From assembly GCA_002429115.1 (NCBI GenBank), contig DIYS01000216.1, positions 1 through 26,571 on the forward strand: a stretch of 26,571 nt of DNA, in the 5' to 3' direction. Each line of letters starts with the position of its first letter. The stretch's first letter is position 1. The notes under the pieces were generated by a model. That model was not told the DNA's origin, did no database searches, and worked only from the letters and a program-made list of their open reading frames with translations. The position numbers were made by a program, and so were the translations under genes. Positions 1 to 7,131 of the stretch are shown here, in pieces. This DNA is from Saccharicrinis sp. UBA6048. Its GTDB lineage: Bacteria > Bacteroidota > Bacteroidia > Bacteroidales > Marinilabiliaceae.

Positions 1-14
1 AAAAAAAAATTAAA

Positions 15-209
15 ATGGATGGACGTTATCGAAATAATATCAAACCTGGCATTGAAGTAGCCATTGTTTTAAAGCAAGATCAGCGAACAGGGGAGTTAAC
101 AGAGGGAATTGTTAAAGATTTATTGACCAAAAGTCAATTTCATCCACATGGCATTAAGGTTCGGCTTGAAGATGGTCAAGTGGGACGCGTTAAGGAAATA
201 TTAGAGTAA
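15..209 (+). CDS. ywbE: YwbE family protein (DUF2196)
   Basis: A complete 64-residue protein that matches my memory of the small YwbE/DUF2196 family in length and pattern: an N-terminal MDGRxRxxIxPG segment, a central EGIVKDLLTKS segment, and a C-terminal HPHGIKVRLEDGQVGRV block. The family is a small basic, probably beta-rich protein of unknown function that is widespread in Bacteroidota and Firmicutes. The ATG is preceded by an A-rich leader without a Shine-Dalgarno sequence. The promoter would lie outside the window. The gene converges on kbl and the two share the hairpin at 221-249. Confidence 0.85.
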   Translation: MDGRYRNNIKPGIEVAIVLKQDQRTGELTEGIVKDLLTKSQFHPHGIKVRLEDGQVGRVKEILE

Positions 210-220
210 GCCGGTAAACA

Positions 221-249
221 AAAAGAGCCACTCATAGAGCAGCTCTTTT
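221..249. terminator. Bidirectional terminator between ywbE and kbl
   Basis: AAAAGAGC (221-228) pairs perfectly with GCTCTTTT (242-249) around a 13-nt loop. Each strand ends in a T run, so the hairpin can serve both convergent genes. Confidence 0.6.
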
Positions 250-269
250 ATATCCATTACTACCTGTTA

Positions 270-1457
270 TTACTTAATAACATTTAGTTCTTTTCCAATC
301 TTGATGAATGCTGCAATAGCTTTGTCAAGATGATGTTTTTCGTGGGCTGCAGATAACTGAATACGGATACGAGCTTCTCCTTTAGGGACCACAGGGTAGT
401 AGAAACCGATTACATAAATACCCTCGTCAAGTAACTTGGCAGCAAATTCCTGCGACAGTTTGGCATCGTACAACATTAAGGCCGCAATGGCTGACTTACT
501 TGGCTTTAAATCAAATCCGGCAGCTTCTAACTGCGTTCTAAAATAATCAGCATTATCCATCACCTTATCGCGATATTCTGTCGATTCGGTTAACATATCA
601 AATATCTCTAACGAAGCACCAATAATGGCAGGAGCCAGTGAATTTGAGAATAAATAAGGACGAGAGCGCTGGCGCAACATGTCAATAATTTCTTTCTTAC
701 CGGTTGTAAATCCACCCAAGGCTCCACCTAGAGCCTTACCAAGTGTGCCAGTGATAATATCAACACGTCCCATTACATTGTTATACTCATGTGTTCCGCG
801 ACCAGTCTTACCAATAAATCCTGCTGAGTGACAATCATCAACCATTACTAAAGCATCGTACTTATCGGCTAAATCACAAATCTTATCCAATTTAGCAATG
901 TCGCCATCCATTGAGAAAACACCATCGGTTACAATGATTCGGAAACGCTGCTCTTGCGCTTTTATCAATTGCTCTTCCAAATCGGCCATATCGGCATGCT
1001 TATAGCGATAGCGAGCTGCTTTACACAAACGCACTCCGTCAATAATCGATGCATGGTTTAATGCATCAGAGATGATTGCATCTTCAGCCGTAAATAATGG
1101 TTCAAAAACACCACCATTGGCATCAAAACAGGCGGCGTATAAGATTGTATCTTCTGTGCCAACAAACTCTGCTATTTTTGCTTCAAGTTGCTTATGGATA
1201 TCTTGTGTTCCACAAATAAAACGAACTGAAGATAAACCATAACCATGTGTGTCCATTGCTTTTTGAGCCGCTTTCACAACACGCGGGTGCGATGACAAGC
1301 CTAAGTAGTTATTGGCGCAAAAGTTAAGAACCTGTTTGCCACCAACTTCAATCTCAGCTCCCTGAGCTGAAGTAATGATACGTTCATTCTTATAAAGGCC
1401 CGATTCCTTGATAGCTTCAATCTCCTTAACAAGAAAATCTTGAAATTTACCGTACAT
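270..1457 (-). CDS. kbl: Glycine C-acetyltransferase (2-amino-3-ketobutyrate CoA ligase)
   Basis: A 395-residue PLP-dependent enzyme of the alpha-oxoamine synthase family, full length for Kbl. It cleaves 2-amino-3-ketobutyrate with CoA to glycine and acetyl-CoA, the second step of threonine breakdown. Visible landmarks are NNYLGLSSHPRV near the N-terminus, DALNHASIIDGVRL, the PLP-contact segment VMVDDCHSAGFIGKTGRGT, and the Schiff-base lysine in GTLGKALGGALGG (Lys241 by count). Close relatives (KAPA synthase, serine palmitoyltransferase) share the fold, but the NNYLGLSS, CHSAGF and SRPYLFSNSL wording is typical of Kbl. The usual partner threonine dehydrogenase is not in the window. The ATG at 1457 has an A-rich leader and a good promoter at 1495-1525. 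Confidence 0.93.
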   Translation of the reverse strand: MYGKFQDFLVKEIEAIKESGLYKNERIITSAQGAEIEVGGKQVLNFCANNYLGLSSHPRVVKAAQKAMDTHGYGLSSVRFICGTQDIHKQLEAKIAEFVGTEDTILYAACFDANGGVFEPLFTAEDAIISDALNHASIIDGVRLCKAARYRYKHADMADLEEQLIKAQEQRFRIIVTDGVFSMDGDIAKLDKICDLADKYDALVMVDDCHSAGFIGKTGRGTHEYNNVMGRVDIITGTLGKALGGALGGFTTGKKEIIDMLRQRSRPYLFSNSLAPAIIGASLEIFDMLTESTEYRDKVMDNADYFRTQLEAAGFDLKPSKSAIAALMLYDAKLSQEFAAKLLDEGIYVIGFYYPVVPKGEARIRIQLSAAHEKHHLDKAIAAFIKIGKELNVIK

Positions 1458-1494
1458 GACTATTTTATTTACAGTGTGATTAATCGATTTTGTT

Positions 1495-1525
1495 CAAAAT
1501 TACGGGCATCTGATATAAAGAACAA
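1495..1525 (-). promoter_or_regulatory. Promoter of kbl (Bacteroidota type)
   Basis: On the minus strand the -7 element reads TAATTTTG (1502-1495), a match to TAnnTTTG. A TTG -33 element (1525-1523) lies exactly 20 bp upstream. The distance to the ATG is about 38 bp. Confidence 0.65.
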
Positions 1526-1628
1526 TGACGAATAACAGATTAATAAGCTGAGTTTCTTCTATAAAATCAGACACATAGCTCAGCTATTTTGTCATTATTT
1601 CTTTCAGAATTCCTTTGTTGTATTGTAG

Positions 1629-2609
1629 TTAGTTTAATTCATTCTTTATCATCTCCTGAATAAGCGTCCATTTGCTTTCATTCATTTTTGGACCGATTAC
1701 TTCAATAACATGGCCTGAAAGGATAGAGCCTATTTTACCACATTTATCCAATGGAAGATTCTCAATAAGACCAAATAAGAAGCCGGCTGCATATAAATCA
1801 CCAGCTCCGGTTGTGTCAACGCTCTTTGCCGGGATGATGCCCACCTTTACTACCTCATTTTCACGTTTGATCATGGAGCCTTCTTTACCCAGCTTCAGGA
1901 TAGCGACTTCAGTACCTTCGGCCAGTATGTTAAGGGCATCTTCACCTTCTTTACCGGTATAAGCCTTTGCTTCTTCTTCATTGGCAAATACAATGTCTAC
2001 ATAGTTGTGAATCAGATTTCTCAGGAAATCAAGATTATCTTCAACAACATTGTAACTGGCTAGGTCAATACTTGTGGTTAAGCCGTTGGCTTTTGCCATT
2101 TTGTAGGCTTTTTCGATCAGGTTCTTGTTTTGTACCAGGTAGCCTTCAACATGGAAATATTTGTAATTGGTAAACAGCTCATCAACAATATCATCTTGCG
2201 ATAACTCAACGGCTGCTCCAAGAAATGTCGCAAAGGTACGCTCCGAATCAGGGCTGATTAGTGCGTTGGCATGACCACTCTTGGTTTCCGATTCAAGCAG
2301 GTGAGGCGTAATGTTGTGCTCGGTCATATCGGTTTTAAAAACCTGGCCAAGTTCATCCTTGCCAATCTTACCTATAAAACCGGTTTTTACACCCAGGCTG
2401 GCCAGCCCATGAATGGTATTAGCGGCTGATCCTCCACTGGCCAATTCTTTCTTAATATGCGAAGTGGCGTCCTGTACTTTTTGAGCTGCCAACTCATCCA
2501 CCAACTGCATGCTGCCCTTTGGTAAATTCAATTCTTCCAGCAATTGATCATTTTCCAGTGGTGCCAATATATCTACCAGCGCATTTCCCAATCCTAATAC
2601 ACTACTCAT
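1629..2609 (-). CDS. PfkB-family carbohydrate kinase, adenosine-kinase-like
   Basis: A 326-residue ribokinase-fold sugar/nucleoside kinase, full length. The N-terminal glycine signature is ASGGSAANTIHGLASLG (about residues 57-73). The C-terminal PfkB signature is DTTGAGDLYAAGFLFG, with the catalytic-base aspartate of GAGD at residue 271 by count. Family members transfer phosphate from ATP to a sugar hydroxyl. The N-terminal form VLGLGNALVDILA and the overall length resemble the Bacteroidota proteins annotated as adenosine kinase (adenosine to AMP, purine salvage), but substrate cannot be read safely within PfkB enzymes. Start chosen at the ATG at 2609, 49 bp downstream of a TATCTTTG element. 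It is transcribed away from the tRNA-Asn pair. Confidence 0.85.
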   Translation of the reverse strand: MSSVLGLGNALVDILAPLENDQLLEELNLPKGSMQLVDELAAQKVQDATSHIKKELASGGSAANTIHGLASLGVKTGFIGKIGKDELGQVFKTDMTEHNITPHLLESETKSGHANALISPDSERTFATFLGAAVELSQDDIVDELFTNYKYFHVEGYLVQNKNLIEKAYKMAKANGLTTSIDLASYNVVEDNLDFLRNLIHNYVDIVFANEEEAKAYTGKEGEDALNILAEGTEVAILKLGKEGSMIKRENEVVKVGIIPAKSVDTTGAGDLYAAGFLFGLIENLPLDKCGKIGSILSGHVIEVIGPKMNESKWTLIQEMIKNELN

Positions 2610-2657
2610 ACTTAACTATTTATTATTGTCAGGTAAAATAATTCGTAATTTTTTGTG

Positions 2658-2665
2658 CAAAGATA
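2658..2665 (-). promoter_or_regulatory. -7 element of the PfkB kinase gene
   Basis: The minus strand reads TATCTTTG, a match to TAnnTTTG. I find no TTG at the expected 19-21 bp upstream. The site touches the -33 element of the divergent tRNA promoter (2666-2668). Confidence 0.45.
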
Positions 2666-2696
2666 TTGCATATTTTGAAGATTCCTTATAGTTTTG
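2666..2696 (+). promoter_or_regulatory. Promoter of the tRNA-Asn pair
   Basis: TTG at 2666-2668, 20 bp, then TAGTTTTG at 2689-2696, matching the Bacteroidota TTTG-N20-TAnnTTTG form. The leader carries two short hairpins before the tRNA: GCATTT/AAATGC (2701-2717) and CTCCT/AGGAG just after it. Confidence 0.6.
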
Positions 2697-2757
2697 CAAC
2701 GCATTTGACGGAAATGCCTCCTGAAAGAAGGAGAATAAAGCATTTTGAAAATGAAAT

Positions 2758-2831
2758 TCCCTAGTAGCTCAGTTGGTTAGAGCGGCGGACTGTTAATCCG
2801 TAGGTCGTAGGTTCAAGTCCTACCTGGGGAG
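2758..2831 (+). tRNA. tRNA-Asn (anticodon GTT), copy 1
   Basis: A 74-nt cloverleaf. The acceptor arm TCCCTAG pairs with CTGGGGA (one T-G pair). The D stem is GCTC/GAGC, the anticodon stem GCGGA/TCCGT surrounds loop CTGTTAA with anticodon GTT, and the T arm GTAGG/CCTAC surrounds TTCAAGT. The discriminator is G. No CCA is encoded (CTC follows), as is usual in Bacteroidota. Confidence 0.96.
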
Positions 2832-2875
2832 CTCTAAAAGGCTTAAACGAAAGTCTTTAATTATTGAAAATATTT

Positions 2876-2949
2876 TCCCTAGTAGCTCAGTTGGTTAGAG
2901 CGGCGGACTGTTAATCCGTAGGTCGTAGGTTCAAGTCCTACCTGGGGAG
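2876..2949 (+). tRNA. tRNA-Asn (anticodon GTT), copy 2
   Basis: Identical to copy 1 over all 74 nt and separated from it by a 44-nt spacer. It presumably shares the promoter at 2666-2696 and ends at the hairpin at 2954-2986. Again no CCA is encoded (CTT follows). Confidence 0.96.
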
Positions 2950-2953
2950 CTTT

Positions 2954-2986
2954 AAAAGCCATCTCATTTTTTGGGGTGGCTTTTTT
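2954..2986 (+). terminator. Terminator of the tRNA-Asn pair
   Basis: AAAAGCCATCTCA (2954-2966) pairs with TGGGGTGGCTTTT (2972-2984) as a 13-bp stem with two G-T pairs and a T5 loop, followed by a T run. A close relative occurs downstream of mutB (18874-18901). Confidence 0.85.
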
Positions 2987-3009
2987 GTTTCTGAGTATTT
3001 CTGTAAAAT

Positions 3010-3039
3010 AAAAAATTGCACCAACATGATGCGATTCTA
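3010..3039 (-). terminator. Orphan terminator-like hairpin on the minus strand
   Basis: On the minus strand AATCGCATCA is followed by TGTTGGTGCAATT and a T run, a 10-bp stem with one mismatch. It is nearly the same element as the metG terminator at 13453-13482. No minus-strand gene lies upstream of it, so it terminates nothing visible. It sits 33 bp from the heptamer array at 3073-3121, as the metG copy sits beside its own array. Confidence 0.5.
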
Positions 3040-3072
3040 TTTTATACGAGCTGCAAACTTTTTGCTTAGGAT

Positions 3073-3121
3073 TTCCTTCCGTCCTCCGTCTTCCGTCCTC
3101 CGTCCTCTGTCTTTTCACCTC
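3073..3121. repeat. Degenerate heptamer array, unit CGTCCTC
   Basis: Seven consecutive 7-base units. CGTCCTC occurs three times, with variants CGTCTTC, TGTCTTT, TTCCTTC and TCACCTC. The reverse complement (GAGGACG) resembles the GAAGACG units of the array at 13372-13441. The array lies between the tRNA pair and the barrel-protein gene at 3232, and no gene covers it. Confidence 0.75.
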
Positions 3122-3231
3122 ACCTCCTTACCAAACGGAACCAAAGCAATATGTGCTAATTTAAAATGCTGACGGGCAAATGAAACTCATAAACATTTTC
3201 TATTTTCACACCTGATAATAAATTCAATACA

Positions 3232-3879
3232 ATGAGATACCTGGCTGTAATAGTGTTATTTTTTGCTCTGTCGGGCATTTTAACTGCGCAAGATTACTTT
3301 ATCGGTGGAAAGATTGGTTATTCCTTTCCTACAAATATCGGGCGTTCATCAGATGAACTGGGCTTTAAGGATGTTGCCAAAAATGGCTGGGGTGTTGCTT
3401 TTAGCGGGAAGTGGTTTTACAATAAGCGTTTAACGTTGGGGTGTGATATCGGTTATCAATCTCAAGGAGGAAGCGATTTTTGGGATGTCAATAATTTTGG
3501 CGAAATCAGCACAAGTTATCATACCATCCGCATGCTGATCAATGGTGCCTATTATTTTAGTCACGATGAGTTTCGACCCTACTTGGGTTTATCGTTTGGA
3601 GCTTATTACCTTGTTAATACCATCGACTTTAGTGCGAATAGCTTAACGAATCAATCAATTAAATATACCGCTCAGAACTGGAAACCCGGCGTAGCGCCTC
3701 AATTGGGGGCTTTAATTGAATTGTCGAAGAATACCTTTTTGGATGTAAATGTACAAATGGATCTGATTGCCAATATGCAGGCTGTTTATTATCCGGAAGC
3801 TGAACCTCCTTATACTGAAAATCCGCATGAGAAGCAGAATCAGGTAAGTATTAATGTCGGGCTTTTGTTTGGACTATAA
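3232..3879 (+). CDS. Outer-membrane beta-barrel protein (OmpA/porin-like, unassigned)
   Basis: A 215-residue protein. It starts with a clear signal peptide (MRYLAVIVLFFALSGILTAQ, cleavage after about residue 19). The rest alternates polar and aromatic residues in short strands (FIGGKIGYSFP, YNKRLTLGCDIGYQSQGG, FRPYLGLSFGAYYLV, QVSINVGLLFGL) and ends in a barrel-type strand. This is the pattern of the small 8-10-strand barrels common in Bacteroidota outer membranes. No ligand or enzymatic motif is visible. The ATG follows an A/T-rich leader without a Shine-Dalgarno sequence. The gene converges on the deoxynucleoside kinase gene, with a heptamer array in the gap. Confidence 0.8.
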   Translation: MRYLAVIVLFFALSGILTAQDYFIGGKIGYSFPTNIGRSSDELGFKDVAKNGWGVAFSGKWFYNKRLTLGCDIGYQSQGGSDFWDVNNFGEISTSYHTIRMLINGAYYFSHDEFRPYLGLSFGAYYLVNTIDFSANSLTNQSIKYTAQNWKPGVAPQLGALIELSKNTFLDVNVQMDLIANMQAVYYPEAEPPYTENPHEKQNQVSINVGLLFGL

Positions 3880-3920
3880 ACTAAAGGCTATCAGCTAATA
3901 GCTAATGGCCGGAGGCTTAA
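3879..3920. repeat. Degenerate heptamer array, unit CTAATAG
   Basis: About six 7-base units fill the gap between the convergent genes and overlap both stop codons: variants AGCTAAT (twice), GGCTATC, GGCCGGA and GGCTTAA. There is no strong terminator here apart from a weak GCTAT/ATAGC hairpin inside the array. Confidence 0.55.
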
Positions 3921-4531
3921 AACAAACCATGCAACTCAGCATTTACCTTATCAATAATCACCGCCAAATCAGATTTATTCTTGATAAAATCCATCTTATT
4001 CGCATCAATTATCAATAATTTGCCTTTGTTGTATTTTTCAATCCATGCTTCGTAGCGCTCGTTGAGTCGCTTTAGGTAATCGAGACGGATGTTATTCTCG
4101 TATTCACGCCCTCGCAATTGAATCTGATCGACTAAGGTTGGGATAGATGCCCTTAGGTATATTAATAAATCAGGCGGTTGCACCAGGCTGCTCATAAGCT
4201 CAAACAGCGACTCGTAATTCTCAAAATCGCGACGACTCATCAAGCCCATATCAAATAAGTTAGGAGCAAAAATATAGGCATCTTCGTAAATGGTGCGATC
4301 CTGGATAACTGTTTTGCCGGCATTTCGAATTTCCTGAACAGATGAAAAACGGCTTTTCAGAAAATAAATCTGAAGATTGAACGACCATCGAGTCATGTCT
4401 TCATAAAAATCAGGAAGGTAGGGGTTCGTGTCCACATCCTCAAAATGTGCTTCCCAGCCAAAATGGTGAGCCAGCAATTCAGTAAGCGACGTTTTTCCTG
4501 ATCCAATATTTCCGGCAACAGCAATATGCAT
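3917..4531 (-). CDS. Deoxynucleoside kinase (dNK family)
   Basis: A 204-residue kinase that phosphorylates deoxynucleosides for dNTP salvage. Visible motifs: the P-loop GNIGSGKTS (residues 7-15), an ED pair at 31-32, the substrate-site segment around Trp49 and Gln54, the DRT motif (QDRTIYED, 77-84, equivalent to the family's DRS), and the arginine-rich lid RGREYEN. Length fits bacterial deoxyadenosine/deoxyguanosine kinases (about 205-225 residues). Which base it prefers cannot be read from motifs alone. It lies 11 bp downstream of the GH3-family gene on the same strand and is probably cotranscribed with it. Confidence 0.9.
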   Translation of the reverse strand: MHIAVAGNIGSGKTSLTELLAHHFGWEAHFEDVDTNPYLPDFYEDMTRWSFNLQIYFLKSRFSSVQEIRNAGKTVIQDRTIYEDAYIFAPNLFDMGLMSRRDFENYESLFELMSSLVQPPDLLIYLRASIPTLVDQIQLRGREYENNIRLDYLKRLNERYEAWIEKYNKGKLLIIDANKMDFIKNKSDLAVIIDKVNAELHGLF

Positions 4532-4542
4532 ATCTTCTAAAC

Positions 4543-6057
4543 TTATGTGTTATTGATCTTTAATAACTCATCGATGTACTCGCGATTATTAGCCAGTCGT
4601 GGTATTTTATTTTGTCCGCCCAGCTTATTTTTACTTTTAAGCCAATCCATAAATAGATGATGGCGTGCAATAACAACATCCGGCTTATCCAGCGTTATGT
4701 CCTTATAGCGTTTCGCCTCATAATCACTGTTTGCATCCTGCAACGCTTTATCCAGTACATCCCTGAAATTATCGACCGAACCCGGCATCTCATCAAATTC
4801 AATTAACCATTGATGTGCGCCCTTTGTTTTCTCACCCATGAAAATTGGCGCAGCCGTGTATTCTTTGATAACGGCATGGGTTTCAGAACACGCTCTTTCG
4901 AGTGCTCGTTCGGCGTTCTCAATCATCAGCTCTTCACCAAAGGCATTGATGTAATGTTTGGTTCGTCCGGTAATAATTATCTTATGAGGGCGGAGCGATG
5001 TAAAACGCACCGTATCACCAATCATGTAACGCCACAGTCCGCTATTTGTCGATATCACCATGGCATAATCAACCCCCAGTTCAACATTTTCAATGGTCTT
5101 TGCGTCAGGATGGGGATGTGTAATTTGATTTAGCGGAATAAATTCGTAGAAAATGCCATAATCCAGCATCAGCAACATGCCCGGATCTTTTAAATCATCC
5201 TGTATGCCAAAGAAGCCTTCTGAGGCATTATATGTCTCCTGGTAATTCATCTTATCCGTTGGGATGATTTCCTTGTATTGCTTACGATAAGGCGTAAAGT
5301 TAATGCCACCATGCATAAACAACTCCAGGTTAGGCCATATCTCAAGTAAGTTTGACTTTCCGGTTTGTTTAAGGATATGTTTGATCAGCACCATAAACCA
5401 GCTAGGCACACCAGCCAGCGATGTGACATTATCTTTTATGGTCGTTTCGGTAATCTTTTCCAGCTTAGCTTCCCATTCATCCATAAGTGCGATGGATTGT
5501 TCGGGTGTTCGGGCAAAATGCGTCCAGAATGGCAGGTTTTCGATCAGAATAGCAGATAAATCACCGTAGTAGCTGTCGTTACTGAAATTATTTATCTGAT
5601 GACTACCACCCAATGTCAGACACTTGCCACTAAACATGTCAGATTCCGGATTATTCTGAAGGTACAGCGCCAACACATCTTTACCTCCTCTGAAATGGCA
5701 ATCTTCCAAGGTTTCTTTCGTCACCGGAATAAATTTGCTTTTTGTAGATGTGGTGCCCGAACTTTTTGCAAACCATTTAATGTCGCCAGGCCAAAGCAGG
5801 TTGCTTTCGCCTTTACGCAAGCGTTCTACATAAGGTCGTACGCCTTCGTAATCACGAACCGGCACTCTGTTGGCGAAATCCTGAAAACCGGAAATACTAT
5901 TAAAGTGAAAATCTTTGCCAAAAGTGGTGGCTTTCGCACTTTCAATAAGCTTTTTTAGTTGTTCCTGTTGAACTTCTTCAGGGTGCTGTTTAAAGTGGTC
6001 TATCTGTGAAAGTCGTCGGGTGTTGACGAGCGATATAATCGAACTTAGTATTGGCAT
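4543..6057 (-). CDS. GH3 auxin-responsive promoter family protein (acyl-adenylating enzyme)
   Basis: A 504-residue member of the GH3 family of acyl-acid adenylate-forming enzymes. In plants these conjugate amino acids to hormones; the bacterial members have no established substrate known to me. Visible ATP-binding motifs: SSGTTSTKSKFIPVT (phosphate loop, about residues 107-121), YNASEGFFGIQ (mid-protein) and GLWRYMIGDTVRF (about 345), followed by GRTKHYINAFGEELM, which opens the C-terminal domain. All three GH3 motifs are present, so the enzyme is probably active. It has no signal peptide, so it should be cytoplasmic. Start chosen at the ATG at 6057. It is followed by the deoxynucleoside kinase after 11 bp. 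Confidence 0.9.
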   Translation of the reverse strand: MPILSSIISLVNTRRLSQIDHFKQHPEEVQQEQLKKLIESAKATTFGKDFHFNSISGFQDFANRVPVRDYEGVRPYVERLRKGESNLLWPGDIKWFAKSSGTTSTKSKFIPVTKETLEDCHFRGGKDVLALYLQNNPESDMFSGKCLTLGGSHQINNFSNDSYYGDLSAILIENLPFWTHFARTPEQSIALMDEWEAKLEKITETTIKDNVTSLAGVPSWFMVLIKHILKQTGKSNLLEIWPNLELFMHGGINFTPYRKQYKEIIPTDKMNYQETYNASEGFFGIQDDLKDPGMLLMLDYGIFYEFIPLNQITHPHPDAKTIENVELGVDYAMVISTNSGLWRYMIGDTVRFTSLRPHKIIITGRTKHYINAFGEELMIENAERALERACSETHAVIKEYTAAPIFMGEKTKGAHQWLIEFDEMPGSVDNFRDVLDKALQDANSDYEAKRYKDITLDKPDVVIARHHLFMDWLKSKNKLGGQNKIPRLANNREYIDELLKINNT

Positions 6058-6365
6058 ATTCTCATATGTCGTTTAGCGAATTAATCTTTATGCTTTTGAA
6101 TAAGCATTTTACATGCTGATGTCGTTTCATTCAGCCTCACGGGCATTAAAGATAAATAAAAATGGATAGGAATGAACAGACATTGCCGAACGATTCGCGA
6201 TCCTTTATGTAACTATCAGATTGATAAGTTTATGTGCTTTGACTATTTCGTGGATAATTCTATTACTCGTATCGATGAGCTATTGATGTTGGATTTCACT
6301 CTGGAAATTTCTTTACGTACAAATACAATGAACAGACCATTGTAACTGCCAAGTATACAATAAGA
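6058..6365. other. Intergenic region upstream of the GH3 gene, no gene seen
   Basis: This stretch between the divergent GH3 and ahpC genes holds no convincing gene. A possible -7 element for the GH3 gene (minus strand TATCTTTA, 6154-6147, one mismatch) lies about 90 bp from its ATG. A 37-codon ATG frame at 6232-6345 has no recognisable features and I do not call it. Confidence 0.4.
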
Positions 6366-6402
6366 ATAGATGATATCTATCTTTAATATAACTACAATCT
6401 AT
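6366..6402 (+). promoter_or_regulatory. OxyR binding site of ahpCF
   Basis: The OxyR consensus is ATAGnTnnnAnCTAT, seven bases, and the same again. Here ATAGATGATATCTAT (6366-6380) is a perfect half. After seven bases, ATAACTACAATCTAT (6388-6402) differs from the consensus at one position. The last T overlaps the -33 TTTG of the ahpC promoter, which fits an activator contacting RNA polymerase. OxyR control of ahpCF is established in Bacteroides fragilis. Confidence 0.85.
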
Positions 6403-6433
6403 TTGATTGATTTTAATTCGCAAACTACTTTTG
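6402..6433 (+). promoter_or_regulatory. Promoter of ahpC-ahpF
   Basis: TTTG at 6402-6405, 20 bp, then TACTTTTG at 6426-6433, a full match to the Bacteroidota vegetative promoter. It lies directly downstream of the OxyR site and gives a leader of about 45 nt. Confidence 0.8.
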
Positions 6434-6484
6434 CTTCTGTAAAAATGAAACAATGAAAATTAATAACAATTAAAAATTATAACT

Positions 6485-7048
6485 ATGTCACAGATTGGAA
6501 AACAAGTAGTAGATTTTGAAGTGCAAGCGTATGTAAATGATGATTTTAAAACAGTAAAAAAAGAAGATACATTAGGTAAATGGTCGGTGTTTTTCTTTTA
6601 TCCTGCTGATTTTACTTTTGTTTGCCCAACCGAGTTAGAGGATTTGGCCAATTCATACGATGAGTTTAAAGCTACTGGTGCTGAAATTTACTCGGTTTCA
6701 ACGGATACGCATTTTGTACACAAGGCATGGCACGATACTTCTGATACGATTAAGAAAATTCAATACCCAATGCTGGCCGATCCAACAGGTGTTTTATCAC
6801 GTGGATTTGAGGTGATGATTGAGGAAATTGGTTTAGCTGAGCGTGGTACTTTTATTGTAAATCCGGAAGGCGAAATTGTATCATATGAAGTAGTAGCTGG
6901 TAATGTGGGGCGTAATGCAGATGAGTTGCTTCGTAAATTAAAAGCATTACAGTTTGTGGCGAAGAATCCATCTGAAGTTTGTCCTGCCAAATGGAAAGAA
7001 GGCAATGAAACCTTAAAGCCAAATATTGATCTGGTAGGTAAAATCTAA
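6485..7048 (+). CDS. ahpC: Alkyl hydroperoxide reductase subunit C (2-Cys peroxiredoxin)
   Basis: A 187-residue peroxiredoxin, the usual AhpC length. It reduces hydrogen peroxide and organic peroxides in the cytoplasm and is recycled by AhpF. The peroxidatic cysteine is Cys47 in ADFTFVCPTEL, and the resolving cysteine is Cys166 in SEVCPAKW. The GRNADELLRKLKALQ helix and the C-terminal ETLKPNIDLVGKI tail also match the family. The gene heads the ahpC-ahpF pair behind an OxyR site. A hairpin with a T run (7061-7097) separates it from ahpF and may let ahpC be made in excess, which is the ratio the enzyme system needs. Confidence 0.97.
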   Translation: MSQIGKQVVDFEVQAYVNDDFKTVKKEDTLGKWSVFFFYPADFTFVCPTELEDLANSYDEFKATGAEIYSVSTDTHFVHKAWHDTSDTIKKIQYPMLADPTGVLSRGFEVMIEEIGLAERGTFIVNPEGEIVSYEVVAGNVGRNADELLRKLKALQFVAKNPSEVCPAKWKEGNETLKPNIDLVGKI

Positions 7049-7060
7049 AAAACATCACTC

Positions 7061-7097
7061 ACTTCCTAAGCATCTTCGAGATGCTAAGGAAGTTTTT
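7061..7097 (+). repeat. REP-like hairpin copy 1, possible attenuator between ahpC and ahpF
   Basis: ACTTCCTAAGCATCT (7061-7075), loop TCG, then AGATGCTAAGGAAGT (7079-7093) and a T run. The 15-bp stem has one mismatch (A-A). The same element recurs at 13492-13524 and, inverted, at 18828-18860. Its T run and position make partial termination after ahpC likely. Confidence 0.75.
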
Positions 7098-7131
7098 CTA
7101 ATTCATTCCTTAATTATTTAAACAGACAAAC

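Noticed and set aside
1672..2173. Plus-strand frames inside the PfkB kinase gene
   Set aside because: They are antisense to a full-length enzyme with conserved motifs, and their translations resemble nothing.
2879..3118. 79-codon minus-strand frame ending in VGLEPTTYGLTVRRSNQLSY
   Set aside because: Its C-terminus is the antisense of tRNA-Asn copy 2, a well-known false gene call. The rest is heptamer repeat and hairpin.
6232..6345. 37-codon ATG frame in the GH3-ahpC gap
   Set aside because: No family resemblance, no signal peptide and no ribosome-binding context. It lies in ordinary promoter sequence, and a frame of this length is expected by chance.
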